This document shows positions 1 to 8,816 of a stretch of DNA of 64,000 nucleotides, in pieces. Location of the stretch: the NCBI RefSeq assembly GCF_001021045.1, contig NZ_CP011545.1:1488001-1552000 (forward strand). The letters run 5' to 3'. The DNA comes from Corynebacterium testudinoris. GTDB lineage: Bacteria; Actinomycetota; Actinomycetes; Mycobacteriales; Mycobacteriaceae. Below the pieces are notes generated by a model. The model had not been told where the DNA came from, searched no databases, and was given only the letters and a program-made list of their open reading frames with translations. Made by a program: the position numbers and the translations under genes. Position 1 is the stretch's first letter, and every line of letters starts with the position of its first letter.

Positions 1-803
1 CCGAAGCAAATGCCGAACAGCGGGATACCGGCGGAGATGACGTCGCGGGTGATGTCCACCATCTCATCGGCGGTCGCGGGGTCGCCGGGGCCGTTGGACA
101 GGAAGACCCCGTCCGGGTGAAACTGCTGGATCTCGGCGAACGGGGTGTTGGCCGGCACGATGATGGTGCGGATGCCGCGCTTGGCAAAGTGGCCGGGGGT
201 GGCGGACTTGATGCCAAGGTCGTAGGCGACGACGGTGAACGCGGTGTCCCCGATGGCTGGGACCTCGTAGACCTCACCGGTGGAGACTTCGGCGGAGAGG
301 TCGGCGCCCTTCATGGACGGCTGCGCGTTGACCTCGGCGAGCAGTTCCTCGACCGGTCGCTGGGCGTCCGCGCCGGTGAAGATTCCGGCGGCGGTGGATC
401 CGTTGTTTCGCAGGTGACGCACTAAAGCTCGCGTATCGACGCCGCGAATTCCCACCACGTCCTGCTTGTCCATCTCTTCGGCCAAGCTGTGCTTGGCCCG
501 CCAGTTGGAGACACGGTGGGCAAGGTCGCGGATGACCAGGCCCGCGACCCAGATCTGGCCGTGGTGGGACTCGTTGTCCTCGTCGTTCCACCCGGTGTTG
601 CCAATCTGCGGAGCGGTGGCCACGACGATCTGGCGGTGGTAGGAGGGGTCCGTCATGGTCTCTTGGTAGCCGGTCATGGCGGTGGTGAAGACGGCCTCAC
701 CCAGGGTGGTGCCGGAGGCGCCGAAGTTGTAGCCGCGGAAAACGGAACCGTCGGCGAGGACGAGGACAGCGGGGACCCGATTCGGGCCGGTCGAGGACGT
801 CAA
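1..803 (-). CDS. carA: Carbamoyl-phosphate synthase small (glutaminase) subunit, 3' end cut by window
   Basis: This subunit hydrolyses glutamine and passes ammonia to CarB to make carbamoyl phosphate for pyrimidines and arginine. The window holds about 267 N-terminal residues: the small-subunit N-domain, then the start of the class I amidotransferase domain. The open frame runs off the edge right at the LFGICF motif carrying the nucleophilic Cys. I chose the TTG at 803 because AAAGGTGA lies 5 bases upstream. An in-frame ATG at 836 is possible but has no ribosome-binding site. The gene lies 67 bases after pyrC in the pyr operon, and an ArgR-like palindrome and a -10-like box sit between the two. 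The family call is firm; the start is less so. Confidence 0.93.
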   Translation of the reverse strand, partial: MTSSTGPNRVPAVLVLADGSVFRGYNFGASGTTLGEAVFTTAMTGYQETMTDPSYHRQIVVATAPQIGNTGWNDEDNESHHGQIWVAGLVIRDLAHRVSNWRAKHSLAEEMDKQDVVGIRGVDTRALVRHLRNNGSTAAGIFTGADAQRPVEELLAEVNAQPSMKGADLSAEVSTGEVYEVPAIGDTAFTVVAYDLGIKSATPGHFAKRGIRTIIVPANTPFAEIQQFHPDGVFLSNGPGDPATADEMVDITRDVISAGIPLFGICF

Positions 804-831
804 GGCGTCACCTTTCGCAACATTATTGTTC

Positions 832-861
832 TGCATGATATTCAGCAATCTGTATCTTATA
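832..861 (-). promoter_or_regulatory. Candidate carA promoter and ArgR-type box
   Basis: On the minus strand a TATAAG(AT) box at 861-856 is followed by TGCTGAATATCATGCA at 847-832. This resembles the ARG-box consensus (TGAAT, short spacer, ATTCA) with one mismatch in the right half. ArgR control of carA is known in corynebacteria, since carbamoyl phosphate also feeds arginine synthesis. The box would overlap the predicted transcription start. This is motif reading only. Confidence 0.4.
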
Positions 862-869
862 CGGAGACT

Positions 870-2216
870 CTACGCCATTTCACGCGGCTCGGCGGCCACG
901 CCATCCACACAGGTGAGGCGACCTCGCAACACCGTGGTAGTCACCTTGGCGCCGAACTCCATGCCCTCGTAGGGGGTGTTCTCCGACTTCGAGGCCATCT
1001 CCGCCCCCCGGGCAGTCCAGCTCGCACCCGGGTCGACGATCGTGAGGTTGGCCGGCTCCCCCACCGCGATGGGACGGCCCTGGCCGGGAAGGCGGACAAT
1101 CTCGGCCGGACGCTCGCTCATCACCTTGGCCACCCAGCGCCAATCGGCCAGGCCGGAGTGTACAAAGATCTCGGCAATGACGGCCAAGGACGTCTCCAAC
1201 CCGAGCATGCCTGGCCGGGCGTGCTCGAACTCGCAGCACTTCTCTTCTGAGCCGTGCGGCGCATGGTCGGTGGCGACGCAATCGATGACGCCATCCAACA
1301 GCGCCTGGCGCAGGGCCACCGTGTCGTGCTCCTCGCGCAGCGGCGGGTTGACTCGGTAATTGCCGTCATAGGTGGTGAGCTTTTCGTCAGTGAGGAGAAG
1401 GTGATGCGGGGTGACCTCGGCAGAAAGCTCGATGCCTTGGCTCTTAGCCCACGCAACGAGTTCCACGGTGCCCGTGGTCGAGGCGTGACAAATGTGGACG
1501 CGGTTGCCATAGTCACGGGCCAGCAACGCATCCCGAACCACGATGGACTCCTCGGCGACCCGCGGCCACCCGCGCAAGCCCAGTCGGGCTGCGGTTTCGC
1601 CTTCGTGCGCCACGGCACCGCCGGTGAGGCGGCTATCTTCTGCATGCTGGGCCAGCAGGACATCCTGGCCCTTGGCGTATTCGAGGGCGCGGCGCATGAT
1701 GAGCGGATCGTCGACGCATTTGCCGTCATCAGAAAACATGCGCACCTTGGCCTGGGAGGTGGCCATCATGCCGAACTCGGTGATCTCCTTGCCCTCGAGC
1801 CCCTTGGTGATGGAGCCGACGGGGTGGACATCGCAGATGCCGGCATGTTGCCCCTTGAACCACACGGACTCCGCCAGGACCGGCTGATCCATGACGGGCA
1901 TCGTGTTGGCCATGGAAAATACCGCAGTGAAGCCACCTTGGGCGGCGGCTTGAGAGCCGGTAACAATGGTCTCGGTGTCTTCGCGGCCGGGTTCGCGCAG
2001 GTGAACGTGCATATCCACGAGGCCCGGCAAGAGAACATTGCCGCGGCCGTCGATGGTGCGATCGGCGTCGGCATCAGCCGACGCATTGAGATCGACGATG
2101 ACCCCATCTTTGATGAGGACGGTGACGGGATCGCCCTCGCCGTAGGGACGGACGTCGATAAGCTTCAGTGTGCCCGGCTCGACAGCGGAGAGGGGGCCGG
2201 TAGCGGGAAAGGTCAT
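870..2216 (-). CDS. pyrC: Dihydroorotase
   Basis: Cyclises carbamoyl-aspartate to dihydroorotate, step 3 of pyrimidine synthesis, in the cytoplasm. The 448 residues fit the long class I bacterial type. The metal-site motif [10 protein letters not shown], a second His segment (HICHAST) and the C-terminal [10 protein letters not shown] motif are all visible. The start is the ATG at 2216, preceded by AAAGGAG, 13 bases after the pyrB stop; the open frame extends further upstream but only inside pyrB. It sits third in pyrR-pyrB-pyrC-carA. Confidence 0.97.
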   Translation of the reverse strand: MTFPATGPLSAVEPGTLKLIDVRPYGEGDPVTVLIKDGVIVDLNASADADADRTIDGRGNVLLPGLVDMHVHLREPGREDTETIVTGSQAAAQGGFTAVFSMANTMPVMDQPVLAESVWFKGQHAGICDVHPVGSITKGLEGKEITEFGMMATSQAKVRMFSDDGKCVDDPLIMRRALEYAKGQDVLLAQHAEDSRLTGGAVAHEGETAARLGLRGWPRVAEESIVVRDALLARDYGNRVHICHASTTGTVELVAWAKSQGIELSAEVTPHHLLLTDEKLTTYDGNYRVNPPLREEHDTVALRQALLDGVIDCVATDHAPHGSEEKCCEFEHARPGMLGLETSLAVIAEIFVHSGLADWRWVAKVMSERPAEIVRLPGQGRPIAVGEPANLTIVDPGASWTARGAEMASKSENTPYEGMEFGAKVTTTVLRGRLTCVDGVAAEPREMA

Positions 2217-2229
2217 GCGGGATTCTCCT

Positions 2230-3174
2230 TTAGTATCCGGCCGCGGCGGAGTCGCCGACGAGGAGGGTGAACAAGACGGCCATGCGCAGGTGAACACCGT
2301 TGTTGACCTGTTGCAGGATCGCCGTGGAGTCGTAGTCGGCAACGGCGTAATTAATTTCCATGCCGCGCAACATCGGACCCGGGTGCATGATGATCGCGTC
2401 CTTCTTCATCGCCGCGGCGCGCGCCTTCGACAGGCCGAAGAAGGTGGCATATTCGCGGTGCGAGGGGAAGAAGCCGCCATTCATGCGCTCTTGCTGGACC
2501 CGCAACATCATGACCACGTCCGCGTCAGCGATCTCCGCGTCAAAGTCCTGAGTGGTGCGGACCGGCCAGTTTTCCACCCCGAACGGCAGGAGCGTCGGCG
2601 GGGCGACGAGCACGACCTCCGCCCCGAGCAGGGAGAGCAGATCCACGTTGGAGCGGACCACCCGCGAGTGCAGGACATCGCCCACGATGAGGATCTTGCG
2701 CCCGCCGATCTCGCCAATGCGCTGGCGCATGGTGACCGCGTCCAGCAGGGCCTGGGTGGGGTGCTGGTGAGAGCCATCGCCGGCATTGATGACGCTGGGG
2801 CCGTTGCCACCGGGCGCCACCCACTCGGCGACGAGGTTCGCAGCACCCGAGGAAGGATGGCGCATGATGATGGCATCCGCGCCAATAGAGCTCAGGGTCA
2901 AGGCGGTGTCCTTGAGGGACTCGCCCTTCTTCACCGATGACGTCGATGCCGACAGGTTGATCACGTCCGCGCTCATCCACTTACCGGCCGTCTCAAAGGA
3001 AGACCGGGTGCGGGTCGAGTTCTCATAGAACAGCGTATAAATCGTGCGGCCGCGGAGGGTAGGCAGCTTCTTAATCTCACGCCCCTCCAGTGCCTCCCGG
3101 AACCGGTCGGCCTCATCCATGAGGCCAATGATCTCTTCACTGCTCAAGTCCGCAATGGACAGCAAGTGCTTCAT
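2230..3174 (-). CDS. pyrB: Aspartate carbamoyltransferase catalytic subunit
   Basis: Condenses aspartate with carbamoyl phosphate, the first committed pyrimidine step. The 314-residue length is typical. The carbamoyl-phosphate loop STRTRSSFE and the HPTQALLD motif are intact. No pyrI regulatory subunit is present, as usual in actinobacteria with an upstream pyrR. The ATG overlaps the pyrR TGA (ATGA), which implies translational coupling. Confidence 0.97.
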   Translation of the reverse strand: MKHLLSIADLSSEEIIGLMDEADRFREALEGREIKKLPTLRGRTIYTLFYENSTRTRSSFETAGKWMSADVINLSASTSSVKKGESLKDTALTLSSIGADAIIMRHPSSGAANLVAEWVAPGGNGPSVINAGDGSHQHPTQALLDAVTMRQRIGEIGGRKILIVGDVLHSRVVRSNVDLLSLLGAEVVLVAPPTLLPFGVENWPVRTTQDFDAEIADADVVMMLRVQQERMNGGFFPSHREYATFFGLSKARAAAMKKDAIIMHPGPMLRGMEINYAVADYDSTAILQQVNNGVHLRMAVLFTLLVGDSAAAGY

Positions 3175-3746
3175 TGATTGCCCTCCTGGGTCAGCTCGAC
3201 GGCATCGCGGCCATCGATGGATTCGAGAAAGACCGTGACACCCTCATTGCGCGCGGTGGGCAGGTTCTTTCCCACATAATCGGCCCGAATGGGAAGCTGC
3301 CGATGGCCCCGGTCGACGAGGACAGCGAGCTGAATATTCTCGGGGCGGCCGATGTCCCGCAAGGCGTCAAGCGCAGCGCGGATGGTGCGTCCGGAGTACA
3401 ACACATCGTCCACGAGGACGACGGTGGCACCATCAATGCCGCCCGGCGGAATAGTGGTGGGCTTGAGCGCCCGGTGCGGTCCGCGACGCAAATCATCGCG
3501 ATACAAGGTGACGTCGAGGGCACCCACCGGGACGGTGACACCGGAGAATTCCTCGATCTTGGTGGCAAGACGCTCAGCCAGGGGCACACCCCCCGATGGG
3601 ATGCCCAACAACATGACGGGTACGGCGTCCGGGGCGTCCAGCGCCGTCTTCTCAATGATCTGGTGCGCGATGCGTGCGACAGTGCGCGCGACGTCGTCCG
3701 AGCCCAAGAGCTCGACACTTGTCACTGCGCCATTACGTTCACTCAT
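3171..3746 (-). CDS. pyrR: PyrR: pyr operon regulator / uracil phosphoribosyltransferase
   Basis: PyrR binds pyr mRNA in response to UMP and in many species also makes UMP from uracil and PRPP. The 191-residue protein has the type I phosphoribosyltransferase PRPP loop [13 protein letters not shown] at about residues 109-121. It is the first gene of the operon, starting at an ATG 3-4 bases after a strong GGAAGGAGGT. The short leader (about 120 bases, shared with the divergent gene at 3871) shows no clear terminator/antiterminator pair. Control of translation, as reported in mycobacteria, is therefore more likely than attenuation; that part is inference. Confidence 0.96.
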   Translation of the reverse strand: MSERNGAVTSVELLGSDDVARTVARIAHQIIEKTALDAPDAVPVMLLGIPSGGVPLAERLATKIEEFSGVTVPVGALDVTLYRDDLRRGPHRALKPTTIPPGGIDGATVVLVDDVLYSGRTIRAALDALRDIGRPENIQLAVLVDRGHRQLPIRADYVGKNLPTARNEGVTVFLESIDGRDAVELTQEGNQ

Positions 3747-3870
3747 CGTGACCTCCTTCCCCGCCTCTCTGTGCGGTATTTAAAGGATGTCTGAATAGTA
3801 CGAATGGTGTCTATGCTTGAAGACTGATGCTGATACTAGCACCCCCGACCCTAAGAGAGGCGGCTACCCC

Positions 3871-5247
3871 GTGAGCCTGACTGTGAGCCACGTCGTTCCC
3901 GCACCCCGCGAGCAGGTCTGGGAGTGGCATACCCGCCCCGGCGCTCTTTCTCGCCTGACCCCGCCCTTCCTTTCCTTCACGCCGATCCAACAGGCGTCCA
4001 AGCTATCCGACGGCACCACCATCTTCGGGCTGCCCGCCGGCCTCAAGTGGGTCGCCCGCCATGACCTCTCCAATTTCCGCCGCGGCTACCGCTTCACCGA
4101 TGTGTGCACCTCCGCTCCCCTGAAGTTGCTGTCCAATTGGCGCCACGTTCATGATTTCGCCGATCACCCCGACGGCACCCTCATCACGGACACGGTGACC
4201 ACCCGCCTCCCCGGCAACGCCCTGAAGTCGTTCTTCGCTTACCGTCAGCACCAGCTCATCGGCGATATGGCCTTTCTTTCCCGGATAGCCCCTCTGCAGC
4301 CGACCGAACCGCTCACCGTGGCTATCACCGGCTCCCGCGGTCTCGTCGGTCGTGCCCTCACCGCCCAGCTCACCACAGCCGGGCACCAGGTCATCCAGCT
4401 CGTGCGCAAAAACCCCAAAGAGGGCCAGCGCCTGTGGGAGCCTTTCCACCCGGATCAGGACCTGCTGCGGGACGTCGATGTTCTCGTCCACCTCGCCGGC
4501 GAGCCCATCTTCGGCCGCTTCAGCGAGTCCCACAAGAAGGCCATCCGCGAATCCCGCATCGAGCCGACTCGTCGCCTTGCGGAATTGGTCGCCGATTCAC
4601 CGTCCGTGAGCACCATGATCTCCTCCTCCGCCGTCGGGTTCTACGGCTCCGACCGGGGAGACGAAGTCCTCACCGAAGACTCGCCTCGCGGCGAGGGATT
4701 TCTTAGCGACGTCGTCGTTGACTGGGAAGCAGCCACCTCACCCGCCGCCGAGGGCGGCAAAAGAGTCATCCAGATCCGCACCGGCGTCGTCCTCTCCGGT
4801 GACTCCGGCCTCCTCCCCGTCCTTAAGGCCTTGTTCTCCACCGGACTGGGTGGCAACTTCGGCGACGGCAACTTCTGGCTTTCCTGGATCGCCCTCGATG
4901 ATCTCACCGACATCATGGTGCAGGCCTGCCTCGACGATTCCTGGTCCGGCCCGATCAACGCTGTCTCCCCCAATCCGGTGCTCAATCGCGACTTCACAGC
5001 CGCCCTGGGTAAGGAGCTCCGCCGCCCGGCGGTCATGCCCATCCCCTCCCTCGGCCCCACCATCCTGCTGGGCAAAGAGGGCGCCCAAGAGCTGGCACTG
5101 GCCGATCAGCGAGTCATACCCGCCAAGCTCCACGCCGACGCCCACCTCTTCCGCTACCCGACTATCGACACCGCGCTCGCCCATGAGCTCGGCGGCGAAG
5201 AGCTGGTCGACCCAGACTTGCTCAAGGAAGATATACCCGACCTCTAG
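3871..5247 (+). CDS. SRPBCC-NAD(P) epimerase fusion (TIGR01777/YfcH family)
   Basis: This two-domain protein has about 458 residues. The N-terminal part (about 1-145) is a SRPBCC/START-like ligand-binding fold (VSHVVPAPREQVWEWH, then hydrophobic strands). The rest is an extended short-chain-dehydrogenase-type epimerase with a Rossmann motif (AITGSRGLVGRAL), LVHLAGEPI, and the ISSSAVGFYG segment typical of YfcH/TIGR01777 proteins. E. coli YfcH lacks the SRPBCC half. The substrate is unknown. GTG at 3871 has AAGAGAGG upstream; a TTG at 3817 is open in frame but would add residues unlike the family. It diverges from pyrR. Confidence 0.82.
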   Translation: MSLTVSHVVPAPREQVWEWHTRPGALSRLTPPFLSFTPIQQASKLSDGTTIFGLPAGLKWVARHDLSNFRRGYRFTDVCTSAPLKLLSNWRHVHDFADHPDGTLITDTVTTRLPGNALKSFFAYRQHQLIGDMAFLSRIAPLQPTEPLTVAITGSRGLVGRALTAQLTTAGHQVIQLVRKNPKEGQRLWEPFHPDQDLLRDVDVLVHLAGEPIFGRFSESHKKAIRESRIEPTRRLAELVADSPSVSTMISSSAVGFYGSDRGDEVLTEDSPRGEGFLSDVVVDWEAATSPAAEGGKRVIQIRTGVVLSGDSGLLPVLKALFSTGLGGNFGDGNFWLSWIALDDLTDIMVQACLDDSWSGPINAVSPNPVLNRDFTAALGKELRRPAVMPIPSLGPTILLGKEGAQELALADQRVIPAKLHADAHLFRYPTIDTALAHELGGEELVDPDLLKEDIPDL

Positions 5248-5272
5248 GGGCGACATAGCTACAGTGGGCCAG

Positions 5273-5785
5273 GTGACTACTTCACCACCGATGTCCCCCA
5301 TCCCCGACACCCCGGTTTCCGCGGTCACCCCGGAGCGGCTCTCCGAACTCCTGACTGAAGAAGGTCTGCAGCACCGCCTTGAAGCCGCCCCGGCTGCCGC
5401 CGATGAAGCGACAACCGTCGTGGTCCGCACCGGGTTCATTAACGCCGCCATCGCGTTGAGCATCGACGGCGACTACCTCGTCGCCGATTCCATGTGGCGC
5501 GGCGAGGTAACCAAAAAGGACGCTCCACGCCTGTTGGCCATGGTCAACGAGTGGAATCAAACTCAGTACATGCCGACGCTGCGGTTCTTCGAATCCTCCG
5601 CCGGCCTGGGCCACCTCACGGTGAGTGCGCATCGCCAGATCTTCATCGGCGAGGGCCTCAGCCGCAATCAAATTGGCGCGTTCGTGATGTCCACCCTCGA
5701 TGGCATCTTGCGCGCTTATGAATGGGTCGAGGGTCAATTGCCGGAGCTGGTGACGTGGGAGGAGCCACATTCTGATGAGCACTAA
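5273..5785 (+). CDS. YbjN domain protein (first of tandem pair)
   Basis: A soluble protein of about 170 residues. The segment RTGFINAAIALSIDGDYLVADSMWRG and the later cycle of alternating strands and a C-terminal helix (STLDGILRAYEWVE) fit the YbjN/sensory-transduction-regulator-like family, which resembles type III secretion chaperones. The biochemical role is unknown. GTG at 5264, GTG at 5273 and ATG at 5291 are all possible starts; TAGCTA at 5256-5261 could be a -10 box for a nearly leaderless mRNA. The end overlaps the next YbjN-like gene by 11 bases. Confidence 0.7.
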   Translation: MTTSPPMSPIPDTPVSAVTPERLSELLTEEGLQHRLEAAPAAADEATTVVVRTGFINAAIALSIDGDYLVADSMWRGEVTKKDAPRLLAMVNEWNQTQYMPTLRFFESSAGLGHLTVSAHRQIFIGEGLSRNQIGAFVMSTLDGILRAYEWVEGQLPELVTWEEPHSDEH

Positions 5786-6245
5786 TAACGAGATTCACGC
5801 CGTAACAATCGACCGCATCGTCGACGCCATGCGCGGGTTCGACGTCGAGTTGGAACGTCACCCCGAAAACGAGGTGGCCACCGCCAACCTCAACGGCCTT
5901 CCCATGACCTTCGCGGTCCTCGGCTCCACCGCCATCATCCGCGCCGACTCCGTCACGGATCAGGTGCTTAACGACGCCGACCCCACCCTCTACCTCGCAG
6001 CCAACCAGGTCAACTGCGTGAGCTTCGGCGCCCGCGCCACCATCGTCGACCGGGCCGAAACGCTCATCGTCCGCACCGAGCGCGATCTTCCGATCGCCGC
6101 TGGCATGACCGACGCCCAACTCTCCGCGACCCTGCGGGACGGTGTCGATGCCGTCCTAGCCACCCACGACGGTATTAAGGCCGCGGCAGAGGACTTGTCG
6201 GAGGTCCGCGCGGCCGTCGAAAAGCAATTGGCTGAGGAAGACTAA
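5775..6245 (+). CDS. YbjN domain protein (second of tandem pair)
   Basis: A 156-residue protein with a fold like its upstream neighbour: an N-terminal helix (IDRIVDAMRGFDVELERH), paired strands and a C-terminal helical tail. It overlaps the first YbjN-like gene by 11 bases, so the two are almost certainly co-translated, and their products may pair. The stop codon overlaps the convergent ppk2 stop (6242-6245). The function is not known. Confidence 0.72.
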   Translation: MSTNNEIHAVTIDRIVDAMRGFDVELERHPENEVATANLNGLPMTFAVLGSTAIIRADSVTDQVLNDADPTLYLAANQVNCVSFGARATIVDRAETLIVRTERDLPIAAGMTDAQLSATLRDGVDAVLATHDGIKAAAEDLSEVRAAVEKQLAEED

Positions 6246-7102
6246 GCCTCCTTAGCCCGTCGCAATTCCGCCGCCACGTCAAAGGTCGCGGCGGGCCATT
6301 CCAGGTTCATCGACCGAAGCGCGTCCAAGACCAAGTACTTCACCGACATCCGGGCATAGCGCTTATTGTCACCCGGTAGGCAGTACCACGGGGCGTCATC
6401 CGTCGAGGTCCGCCGCATAGCGATCTCATACGCCTCCTGGTACTCATCCCACAGCTCCCGCTCATCCAGATCTCCCGGATTGTACTTCCAGTACTTGTCC
6501 GGGTTGTCCAGCCGCTCGATGAGGTTTTCTTTTTGGAAATCCTTCGAAATGTGGAGCATCACCTTAATGATCTTCACGTTCCGGGACACGAGATCCTGCT
6601 CAAAATCGACGATCGCCCCGTATCGACGCTCAATTTCCTCCAGCGACGCCATCTGCCGGACCCGCTGAATAAGCACGTCCTCGTAGTGCGAGCGATCGAA
6701 AACAGCAATCTGACCGACCGCCGGCTCGTGCGGACGGATACGCCACAAGAAATCGTGTTTGCGTTCCTCAGCCGTCGGCGCACCGAAAGAGGAAATGCTG
6801 AGTGCTTGTGGGTCGAAGGCGTTGAATACGTGCCGGATTACTCCCCCCTTGCCGGAGGTGTCCATTCCTTGGAGCACCAGCAAGACCGCCCCGGTTCCAG
6901 GAACCTTGGCGCGACCATTGGCGAAGAGTTTCTCCTGGAGCTCATCGAGCTCGTCGTCGTACTGGTGGAACTCCCGCTCCCAGTCCTTCTTGTTCCACTT
7001 AAAACCGGGAGTCGAAGTCGGGTCCACGTCCGCGAGCCGGAAATCGGGTGTGACTCGATGCTGGAGGGCTTCATCCATGGTGAATTTGTCCATGCTCCCC
7101 AT
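6242..7102 (-). CDS. ppk2: Polyphosphate kinase 2 family protein
   Basis: PPK2 enzymes use polyphosphate to phosphorylate nucleoside mono- or diphosphates. The protein has about 286 residues with the Walker A GMDTSGKGG at about 79-87, the Walker B-like DRSHYEDVL at about 137 and the lid segment typical of the family. I cannot tell from sequence whether AMP or ADP/GDP is preferred. ATG at 7102 was chosen; ATG at 7093 and an upstream TTG at 7114 are alternatives, and none has a strong ribosome-binding site. The gene converges on the YbjN pair with a 4-base overlap. Confidence 0.9.
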   Translation of the reverse strand: MGSMDKFTMDEALQHRVTPDFRLADVDPTSTPGFKWNKKDWEREFHQYDDELDELQEKLFANGRAKVPGTGAVLLVLQGMDTSGKGGVIRHVFNAFDPQALSISSFGAPTAEERKHDFLWRIRPHEPAVGQIAVFDRSHYEDVLIQRVRQMASLEEIERRYGAIVDFEQDLVSRNVKIIKVMLHISKDFQKENLIERLDNPDKYWKYNPGDLDERELWDEYQEAYEIAMRRTSTDDAPWYCLPGDNKRYARMSVKYLVLDALRSMNLEWPAATFDVAAELRRAKEA

Positions 7103-7122
7103 CGTAAGGATCAATCGCTACT

Positions 7123-7521
7123 TTAGGACAGCAACGCCGCAGTCATCAGGACAACTGCGAGGAAGGGAAACATTCCCTGCTTCACAGCGGCGCCCCGCTT
7201 ATCGGGTGAGCTCAACCAGAGCACAGCGGCAGCAGCGAGCATCGAACCAGCACCAGCGTAGATCAGCGCAGCGCCAATTCCTGTGGAACCGACTAACCAC
7301 GAGGCGATGCCAATTGCCGTGACGATCGCAAGGAAGAGGTTATAAAACCCCTGGTTGAAAGCCATCTCCCTGGTATCTAATGCCGCCTGTTCGGATATCC
7401 CGAAAACAGCTCTCGCCCGGGATGTCGTCCACGCGAGTGATTCCAAGTAGAAGATGAAAACATGAAGCGCGGAAGCAAGGGCCGCCGATACCAGGGCTAA
7501 AAAAATGAGTAACGAAGACAC
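7123..7521 (-). CDS. DUF1304 family membrane protein
   Basis: A 132-residue integral membrane protein with four hydrophobic segments and the family pattern HVFIFYLESLAW near the N-terminus and FNQGFYNLFLA in the middle. The biochemical role is unknown. It starts at GTG 7521 and sits 20 bases upstream of ppk2 on the same strand, so the two may share a transcript. Confidence 0.8.
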   Translation of the reverse strand: MSSLLIFLALVSAALASALHVFIFYLESLAWTTSRARAVFGISEQAALDTREMAFNQGFYNLFLAIVTAIGIASWLVGSTGIGAALIYAGAGSMLAAAAVLWLSSPDKRGAAVKQGMFPFLAVVLMTAALLS

Positions 7522-7567
7522 CCTCAGCAGGCTACACCTTTAGCCACAGAGTTTAAGTCAGCAGCGA

Positions 7568-8188
7568 CTAAACATCTGGGCTCTCGGGAGATCGAACCGG
7601 GCCGGGACCAGGATCAGCGGCGTTCGAGGGTCGCGGCTCCGCGTCCATTCCGGGCTCGTCGGGCGTGAACTCGGGATCGGCTTCGGAGTCAACGATCGGC
7701 TCCGCCAGCATGGGGTTATTAGCGGACGTCGACTGCGCGATGTCATCCAGGACAGCATGGATGTACGGCGCGGCGACGTCGTTTCCATATTGCGAGGCCA
7801 GCTCCACGCCTTCCACAACAGCCGTCGCGGCATCCACATCATCGTTGAAAAGGATCTCCCAAGCCGCGACGCGCAGGATGGCACGGTCGACGGCCGGCAG
7901 TCGATCCAATTCCCAATCATCAGCCAGGTAGCGCTCAATGGCTTCGTCGACGGTATCGAGTTCTTCGGCAGCACCAACGACGATGACGCGCGTGTAGTCA
8001 GCCACCGGCGCCACCTGAGAGTCAGGCAGCTTCGCTAGCGCAACTCGGTCCTCGATGATTGCGACGGGATCAATGTCGCGGGCTTCTGCTTCGAAGAGAA
8101 CATCGACTGCTCGGCGGCGGGCGCGGTAGCGCGCACCATGGCGGCGCCAGTTCTTCTTGTCGACGCCGGTCTCAGAGGTTTCACTCAC
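7568..8188 (-). CDS. nusB: Transcription antitermination factor NusB
   Basis: NusB joins NusE (S10) on boxA RNA in rRNA antitermination. Residues from about 15 to 150 form the all-helical NusB domain, including the basic start [21 protein letters not shown]. After it comes a tail of about 50 residues rich in Pro, Asp and Glu (ending [14 protein letters not shown]), longer than in most bacteria and probably disordered. GTG at 8188 lies 14 bases after the efp stop in pepQ-efp-nusB, a common actinobacterial arrangement. Confidence 0.94.
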   Translation of the reverse strand: MSETSETGVDKKNWRRHGARYRARRRAVDVLFEAEARDIDPVAIIEDRVALAKLPDSQVAPVADYTRVIVVGAAEELDTVDEAIERYLADDWELDRLPAVDRAILRVAAWEILFNDDVDAATAVVEGVELASQYGNDVAAPYIHAVLDDIAQSTSANNPMLAEPIVDSEADPEFTPDEPGMDAEPRPSNAADPGPGPVRSPESPDV

Positions 8189-8202
8189 AGTTAGTAAATG
8201 CC

Positions 8203-8766
8203 TTAGTTGGAGACGCGGGACTGGTAGTCACCGGTGCGGGTGTCGACCTTGACCACGTTGCCGATTTCGAGGAACAGCGGAACCTGAATCTCAGCGCCGG
8301 ACTCCAAGGTGGCGGGCTTAGTGCCACCGGTGGAGCGGTCGCCCTGCAGGCCCGGCTCCGTGTGGGTGATCTTCAGGTCAACGGATACCGGGAGTTCGGC
8401 GAACAGAGCCTCACCCTCGTGGAAGGAGACCTGCACGCGCATGTTCTCCAGGAGGAACTGGGCAGCGTCGCCGAACTTGTCCTCAGACAGCTCCACCTGC
8501 TCGTAGTTCTTGTCGTCCATGACAACGTAAGAGGTGCCGTCGTTGTACAAGTAGGTCATGTCGCGGCGGTCGACCGTAGCGGTCTCAACCTTGACGCCAG
8601 CGTTCCAGGTCTTGTCGACGTTCTTGCCGGTGACAACGTCCTTGAGCTTGGTGCGCACGAAAGCGGGGCCCTTGCCCGGCTTGACATGCTGGAACTCAAC
8701 GATCTGCTGCAACTTGCCGTCGACCTTGAGCACAAGACCGTTCTTAAAATCAGCGGTGGACGCCAC
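8203..8766 (-). CDS. efp: Translation elongation factor P
   Basis: EF-P relieves ribosome stalling at polyproline. The protein is full length (187 residues, three beta-barrel domains). The loop tip [10 protein letters not shown] carries Lys32, the residue that many bacteria modify. I see no epmA/epmB-type modification gene in the window. GTG at 8766 follows AAGGGAG. A 6-bp inverted repeat (8795-8815) lies between pepQ and efp but is too weak to call a terminator. Confidence 0.96.
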   Translation of the reverse strand: MASTADFKNGLVLKVDGKLQQIVEFQHVKPGKGPAFVRTKLKDVVTGKNVDKTWNAGVKVETATVDRRDMTYLYNDGTSYVVMDDKNYEQVELSEDKFGDAAQFLLENMRVQVSFHEGEALFAELPVSVDLKITHTEPGLQGDRSTGGTKPATLESGAEIQVPLFLEIGNVVKVDTRTGDYQSRVSN

Positions 8767-8816
8767 GAAGCTATCTCCCTTGGTGTTTGTTGTCCTGGTA
8801 TATCAGCTTTACCAGC

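Noticed and set aside
2153..2163. DnaA box as explanation for the GCTTATCGACG motif
   Set aside because: TTATCGAC differs from TTATCCACA at key positions, and copies are spread evenly through coding DNA rather than clustered at an origin.
8795..8815. Terminator between pepQ and efp
   Set aside because: The inverted repeat has only 6-bp arms, a 9-base loop and no T-run.
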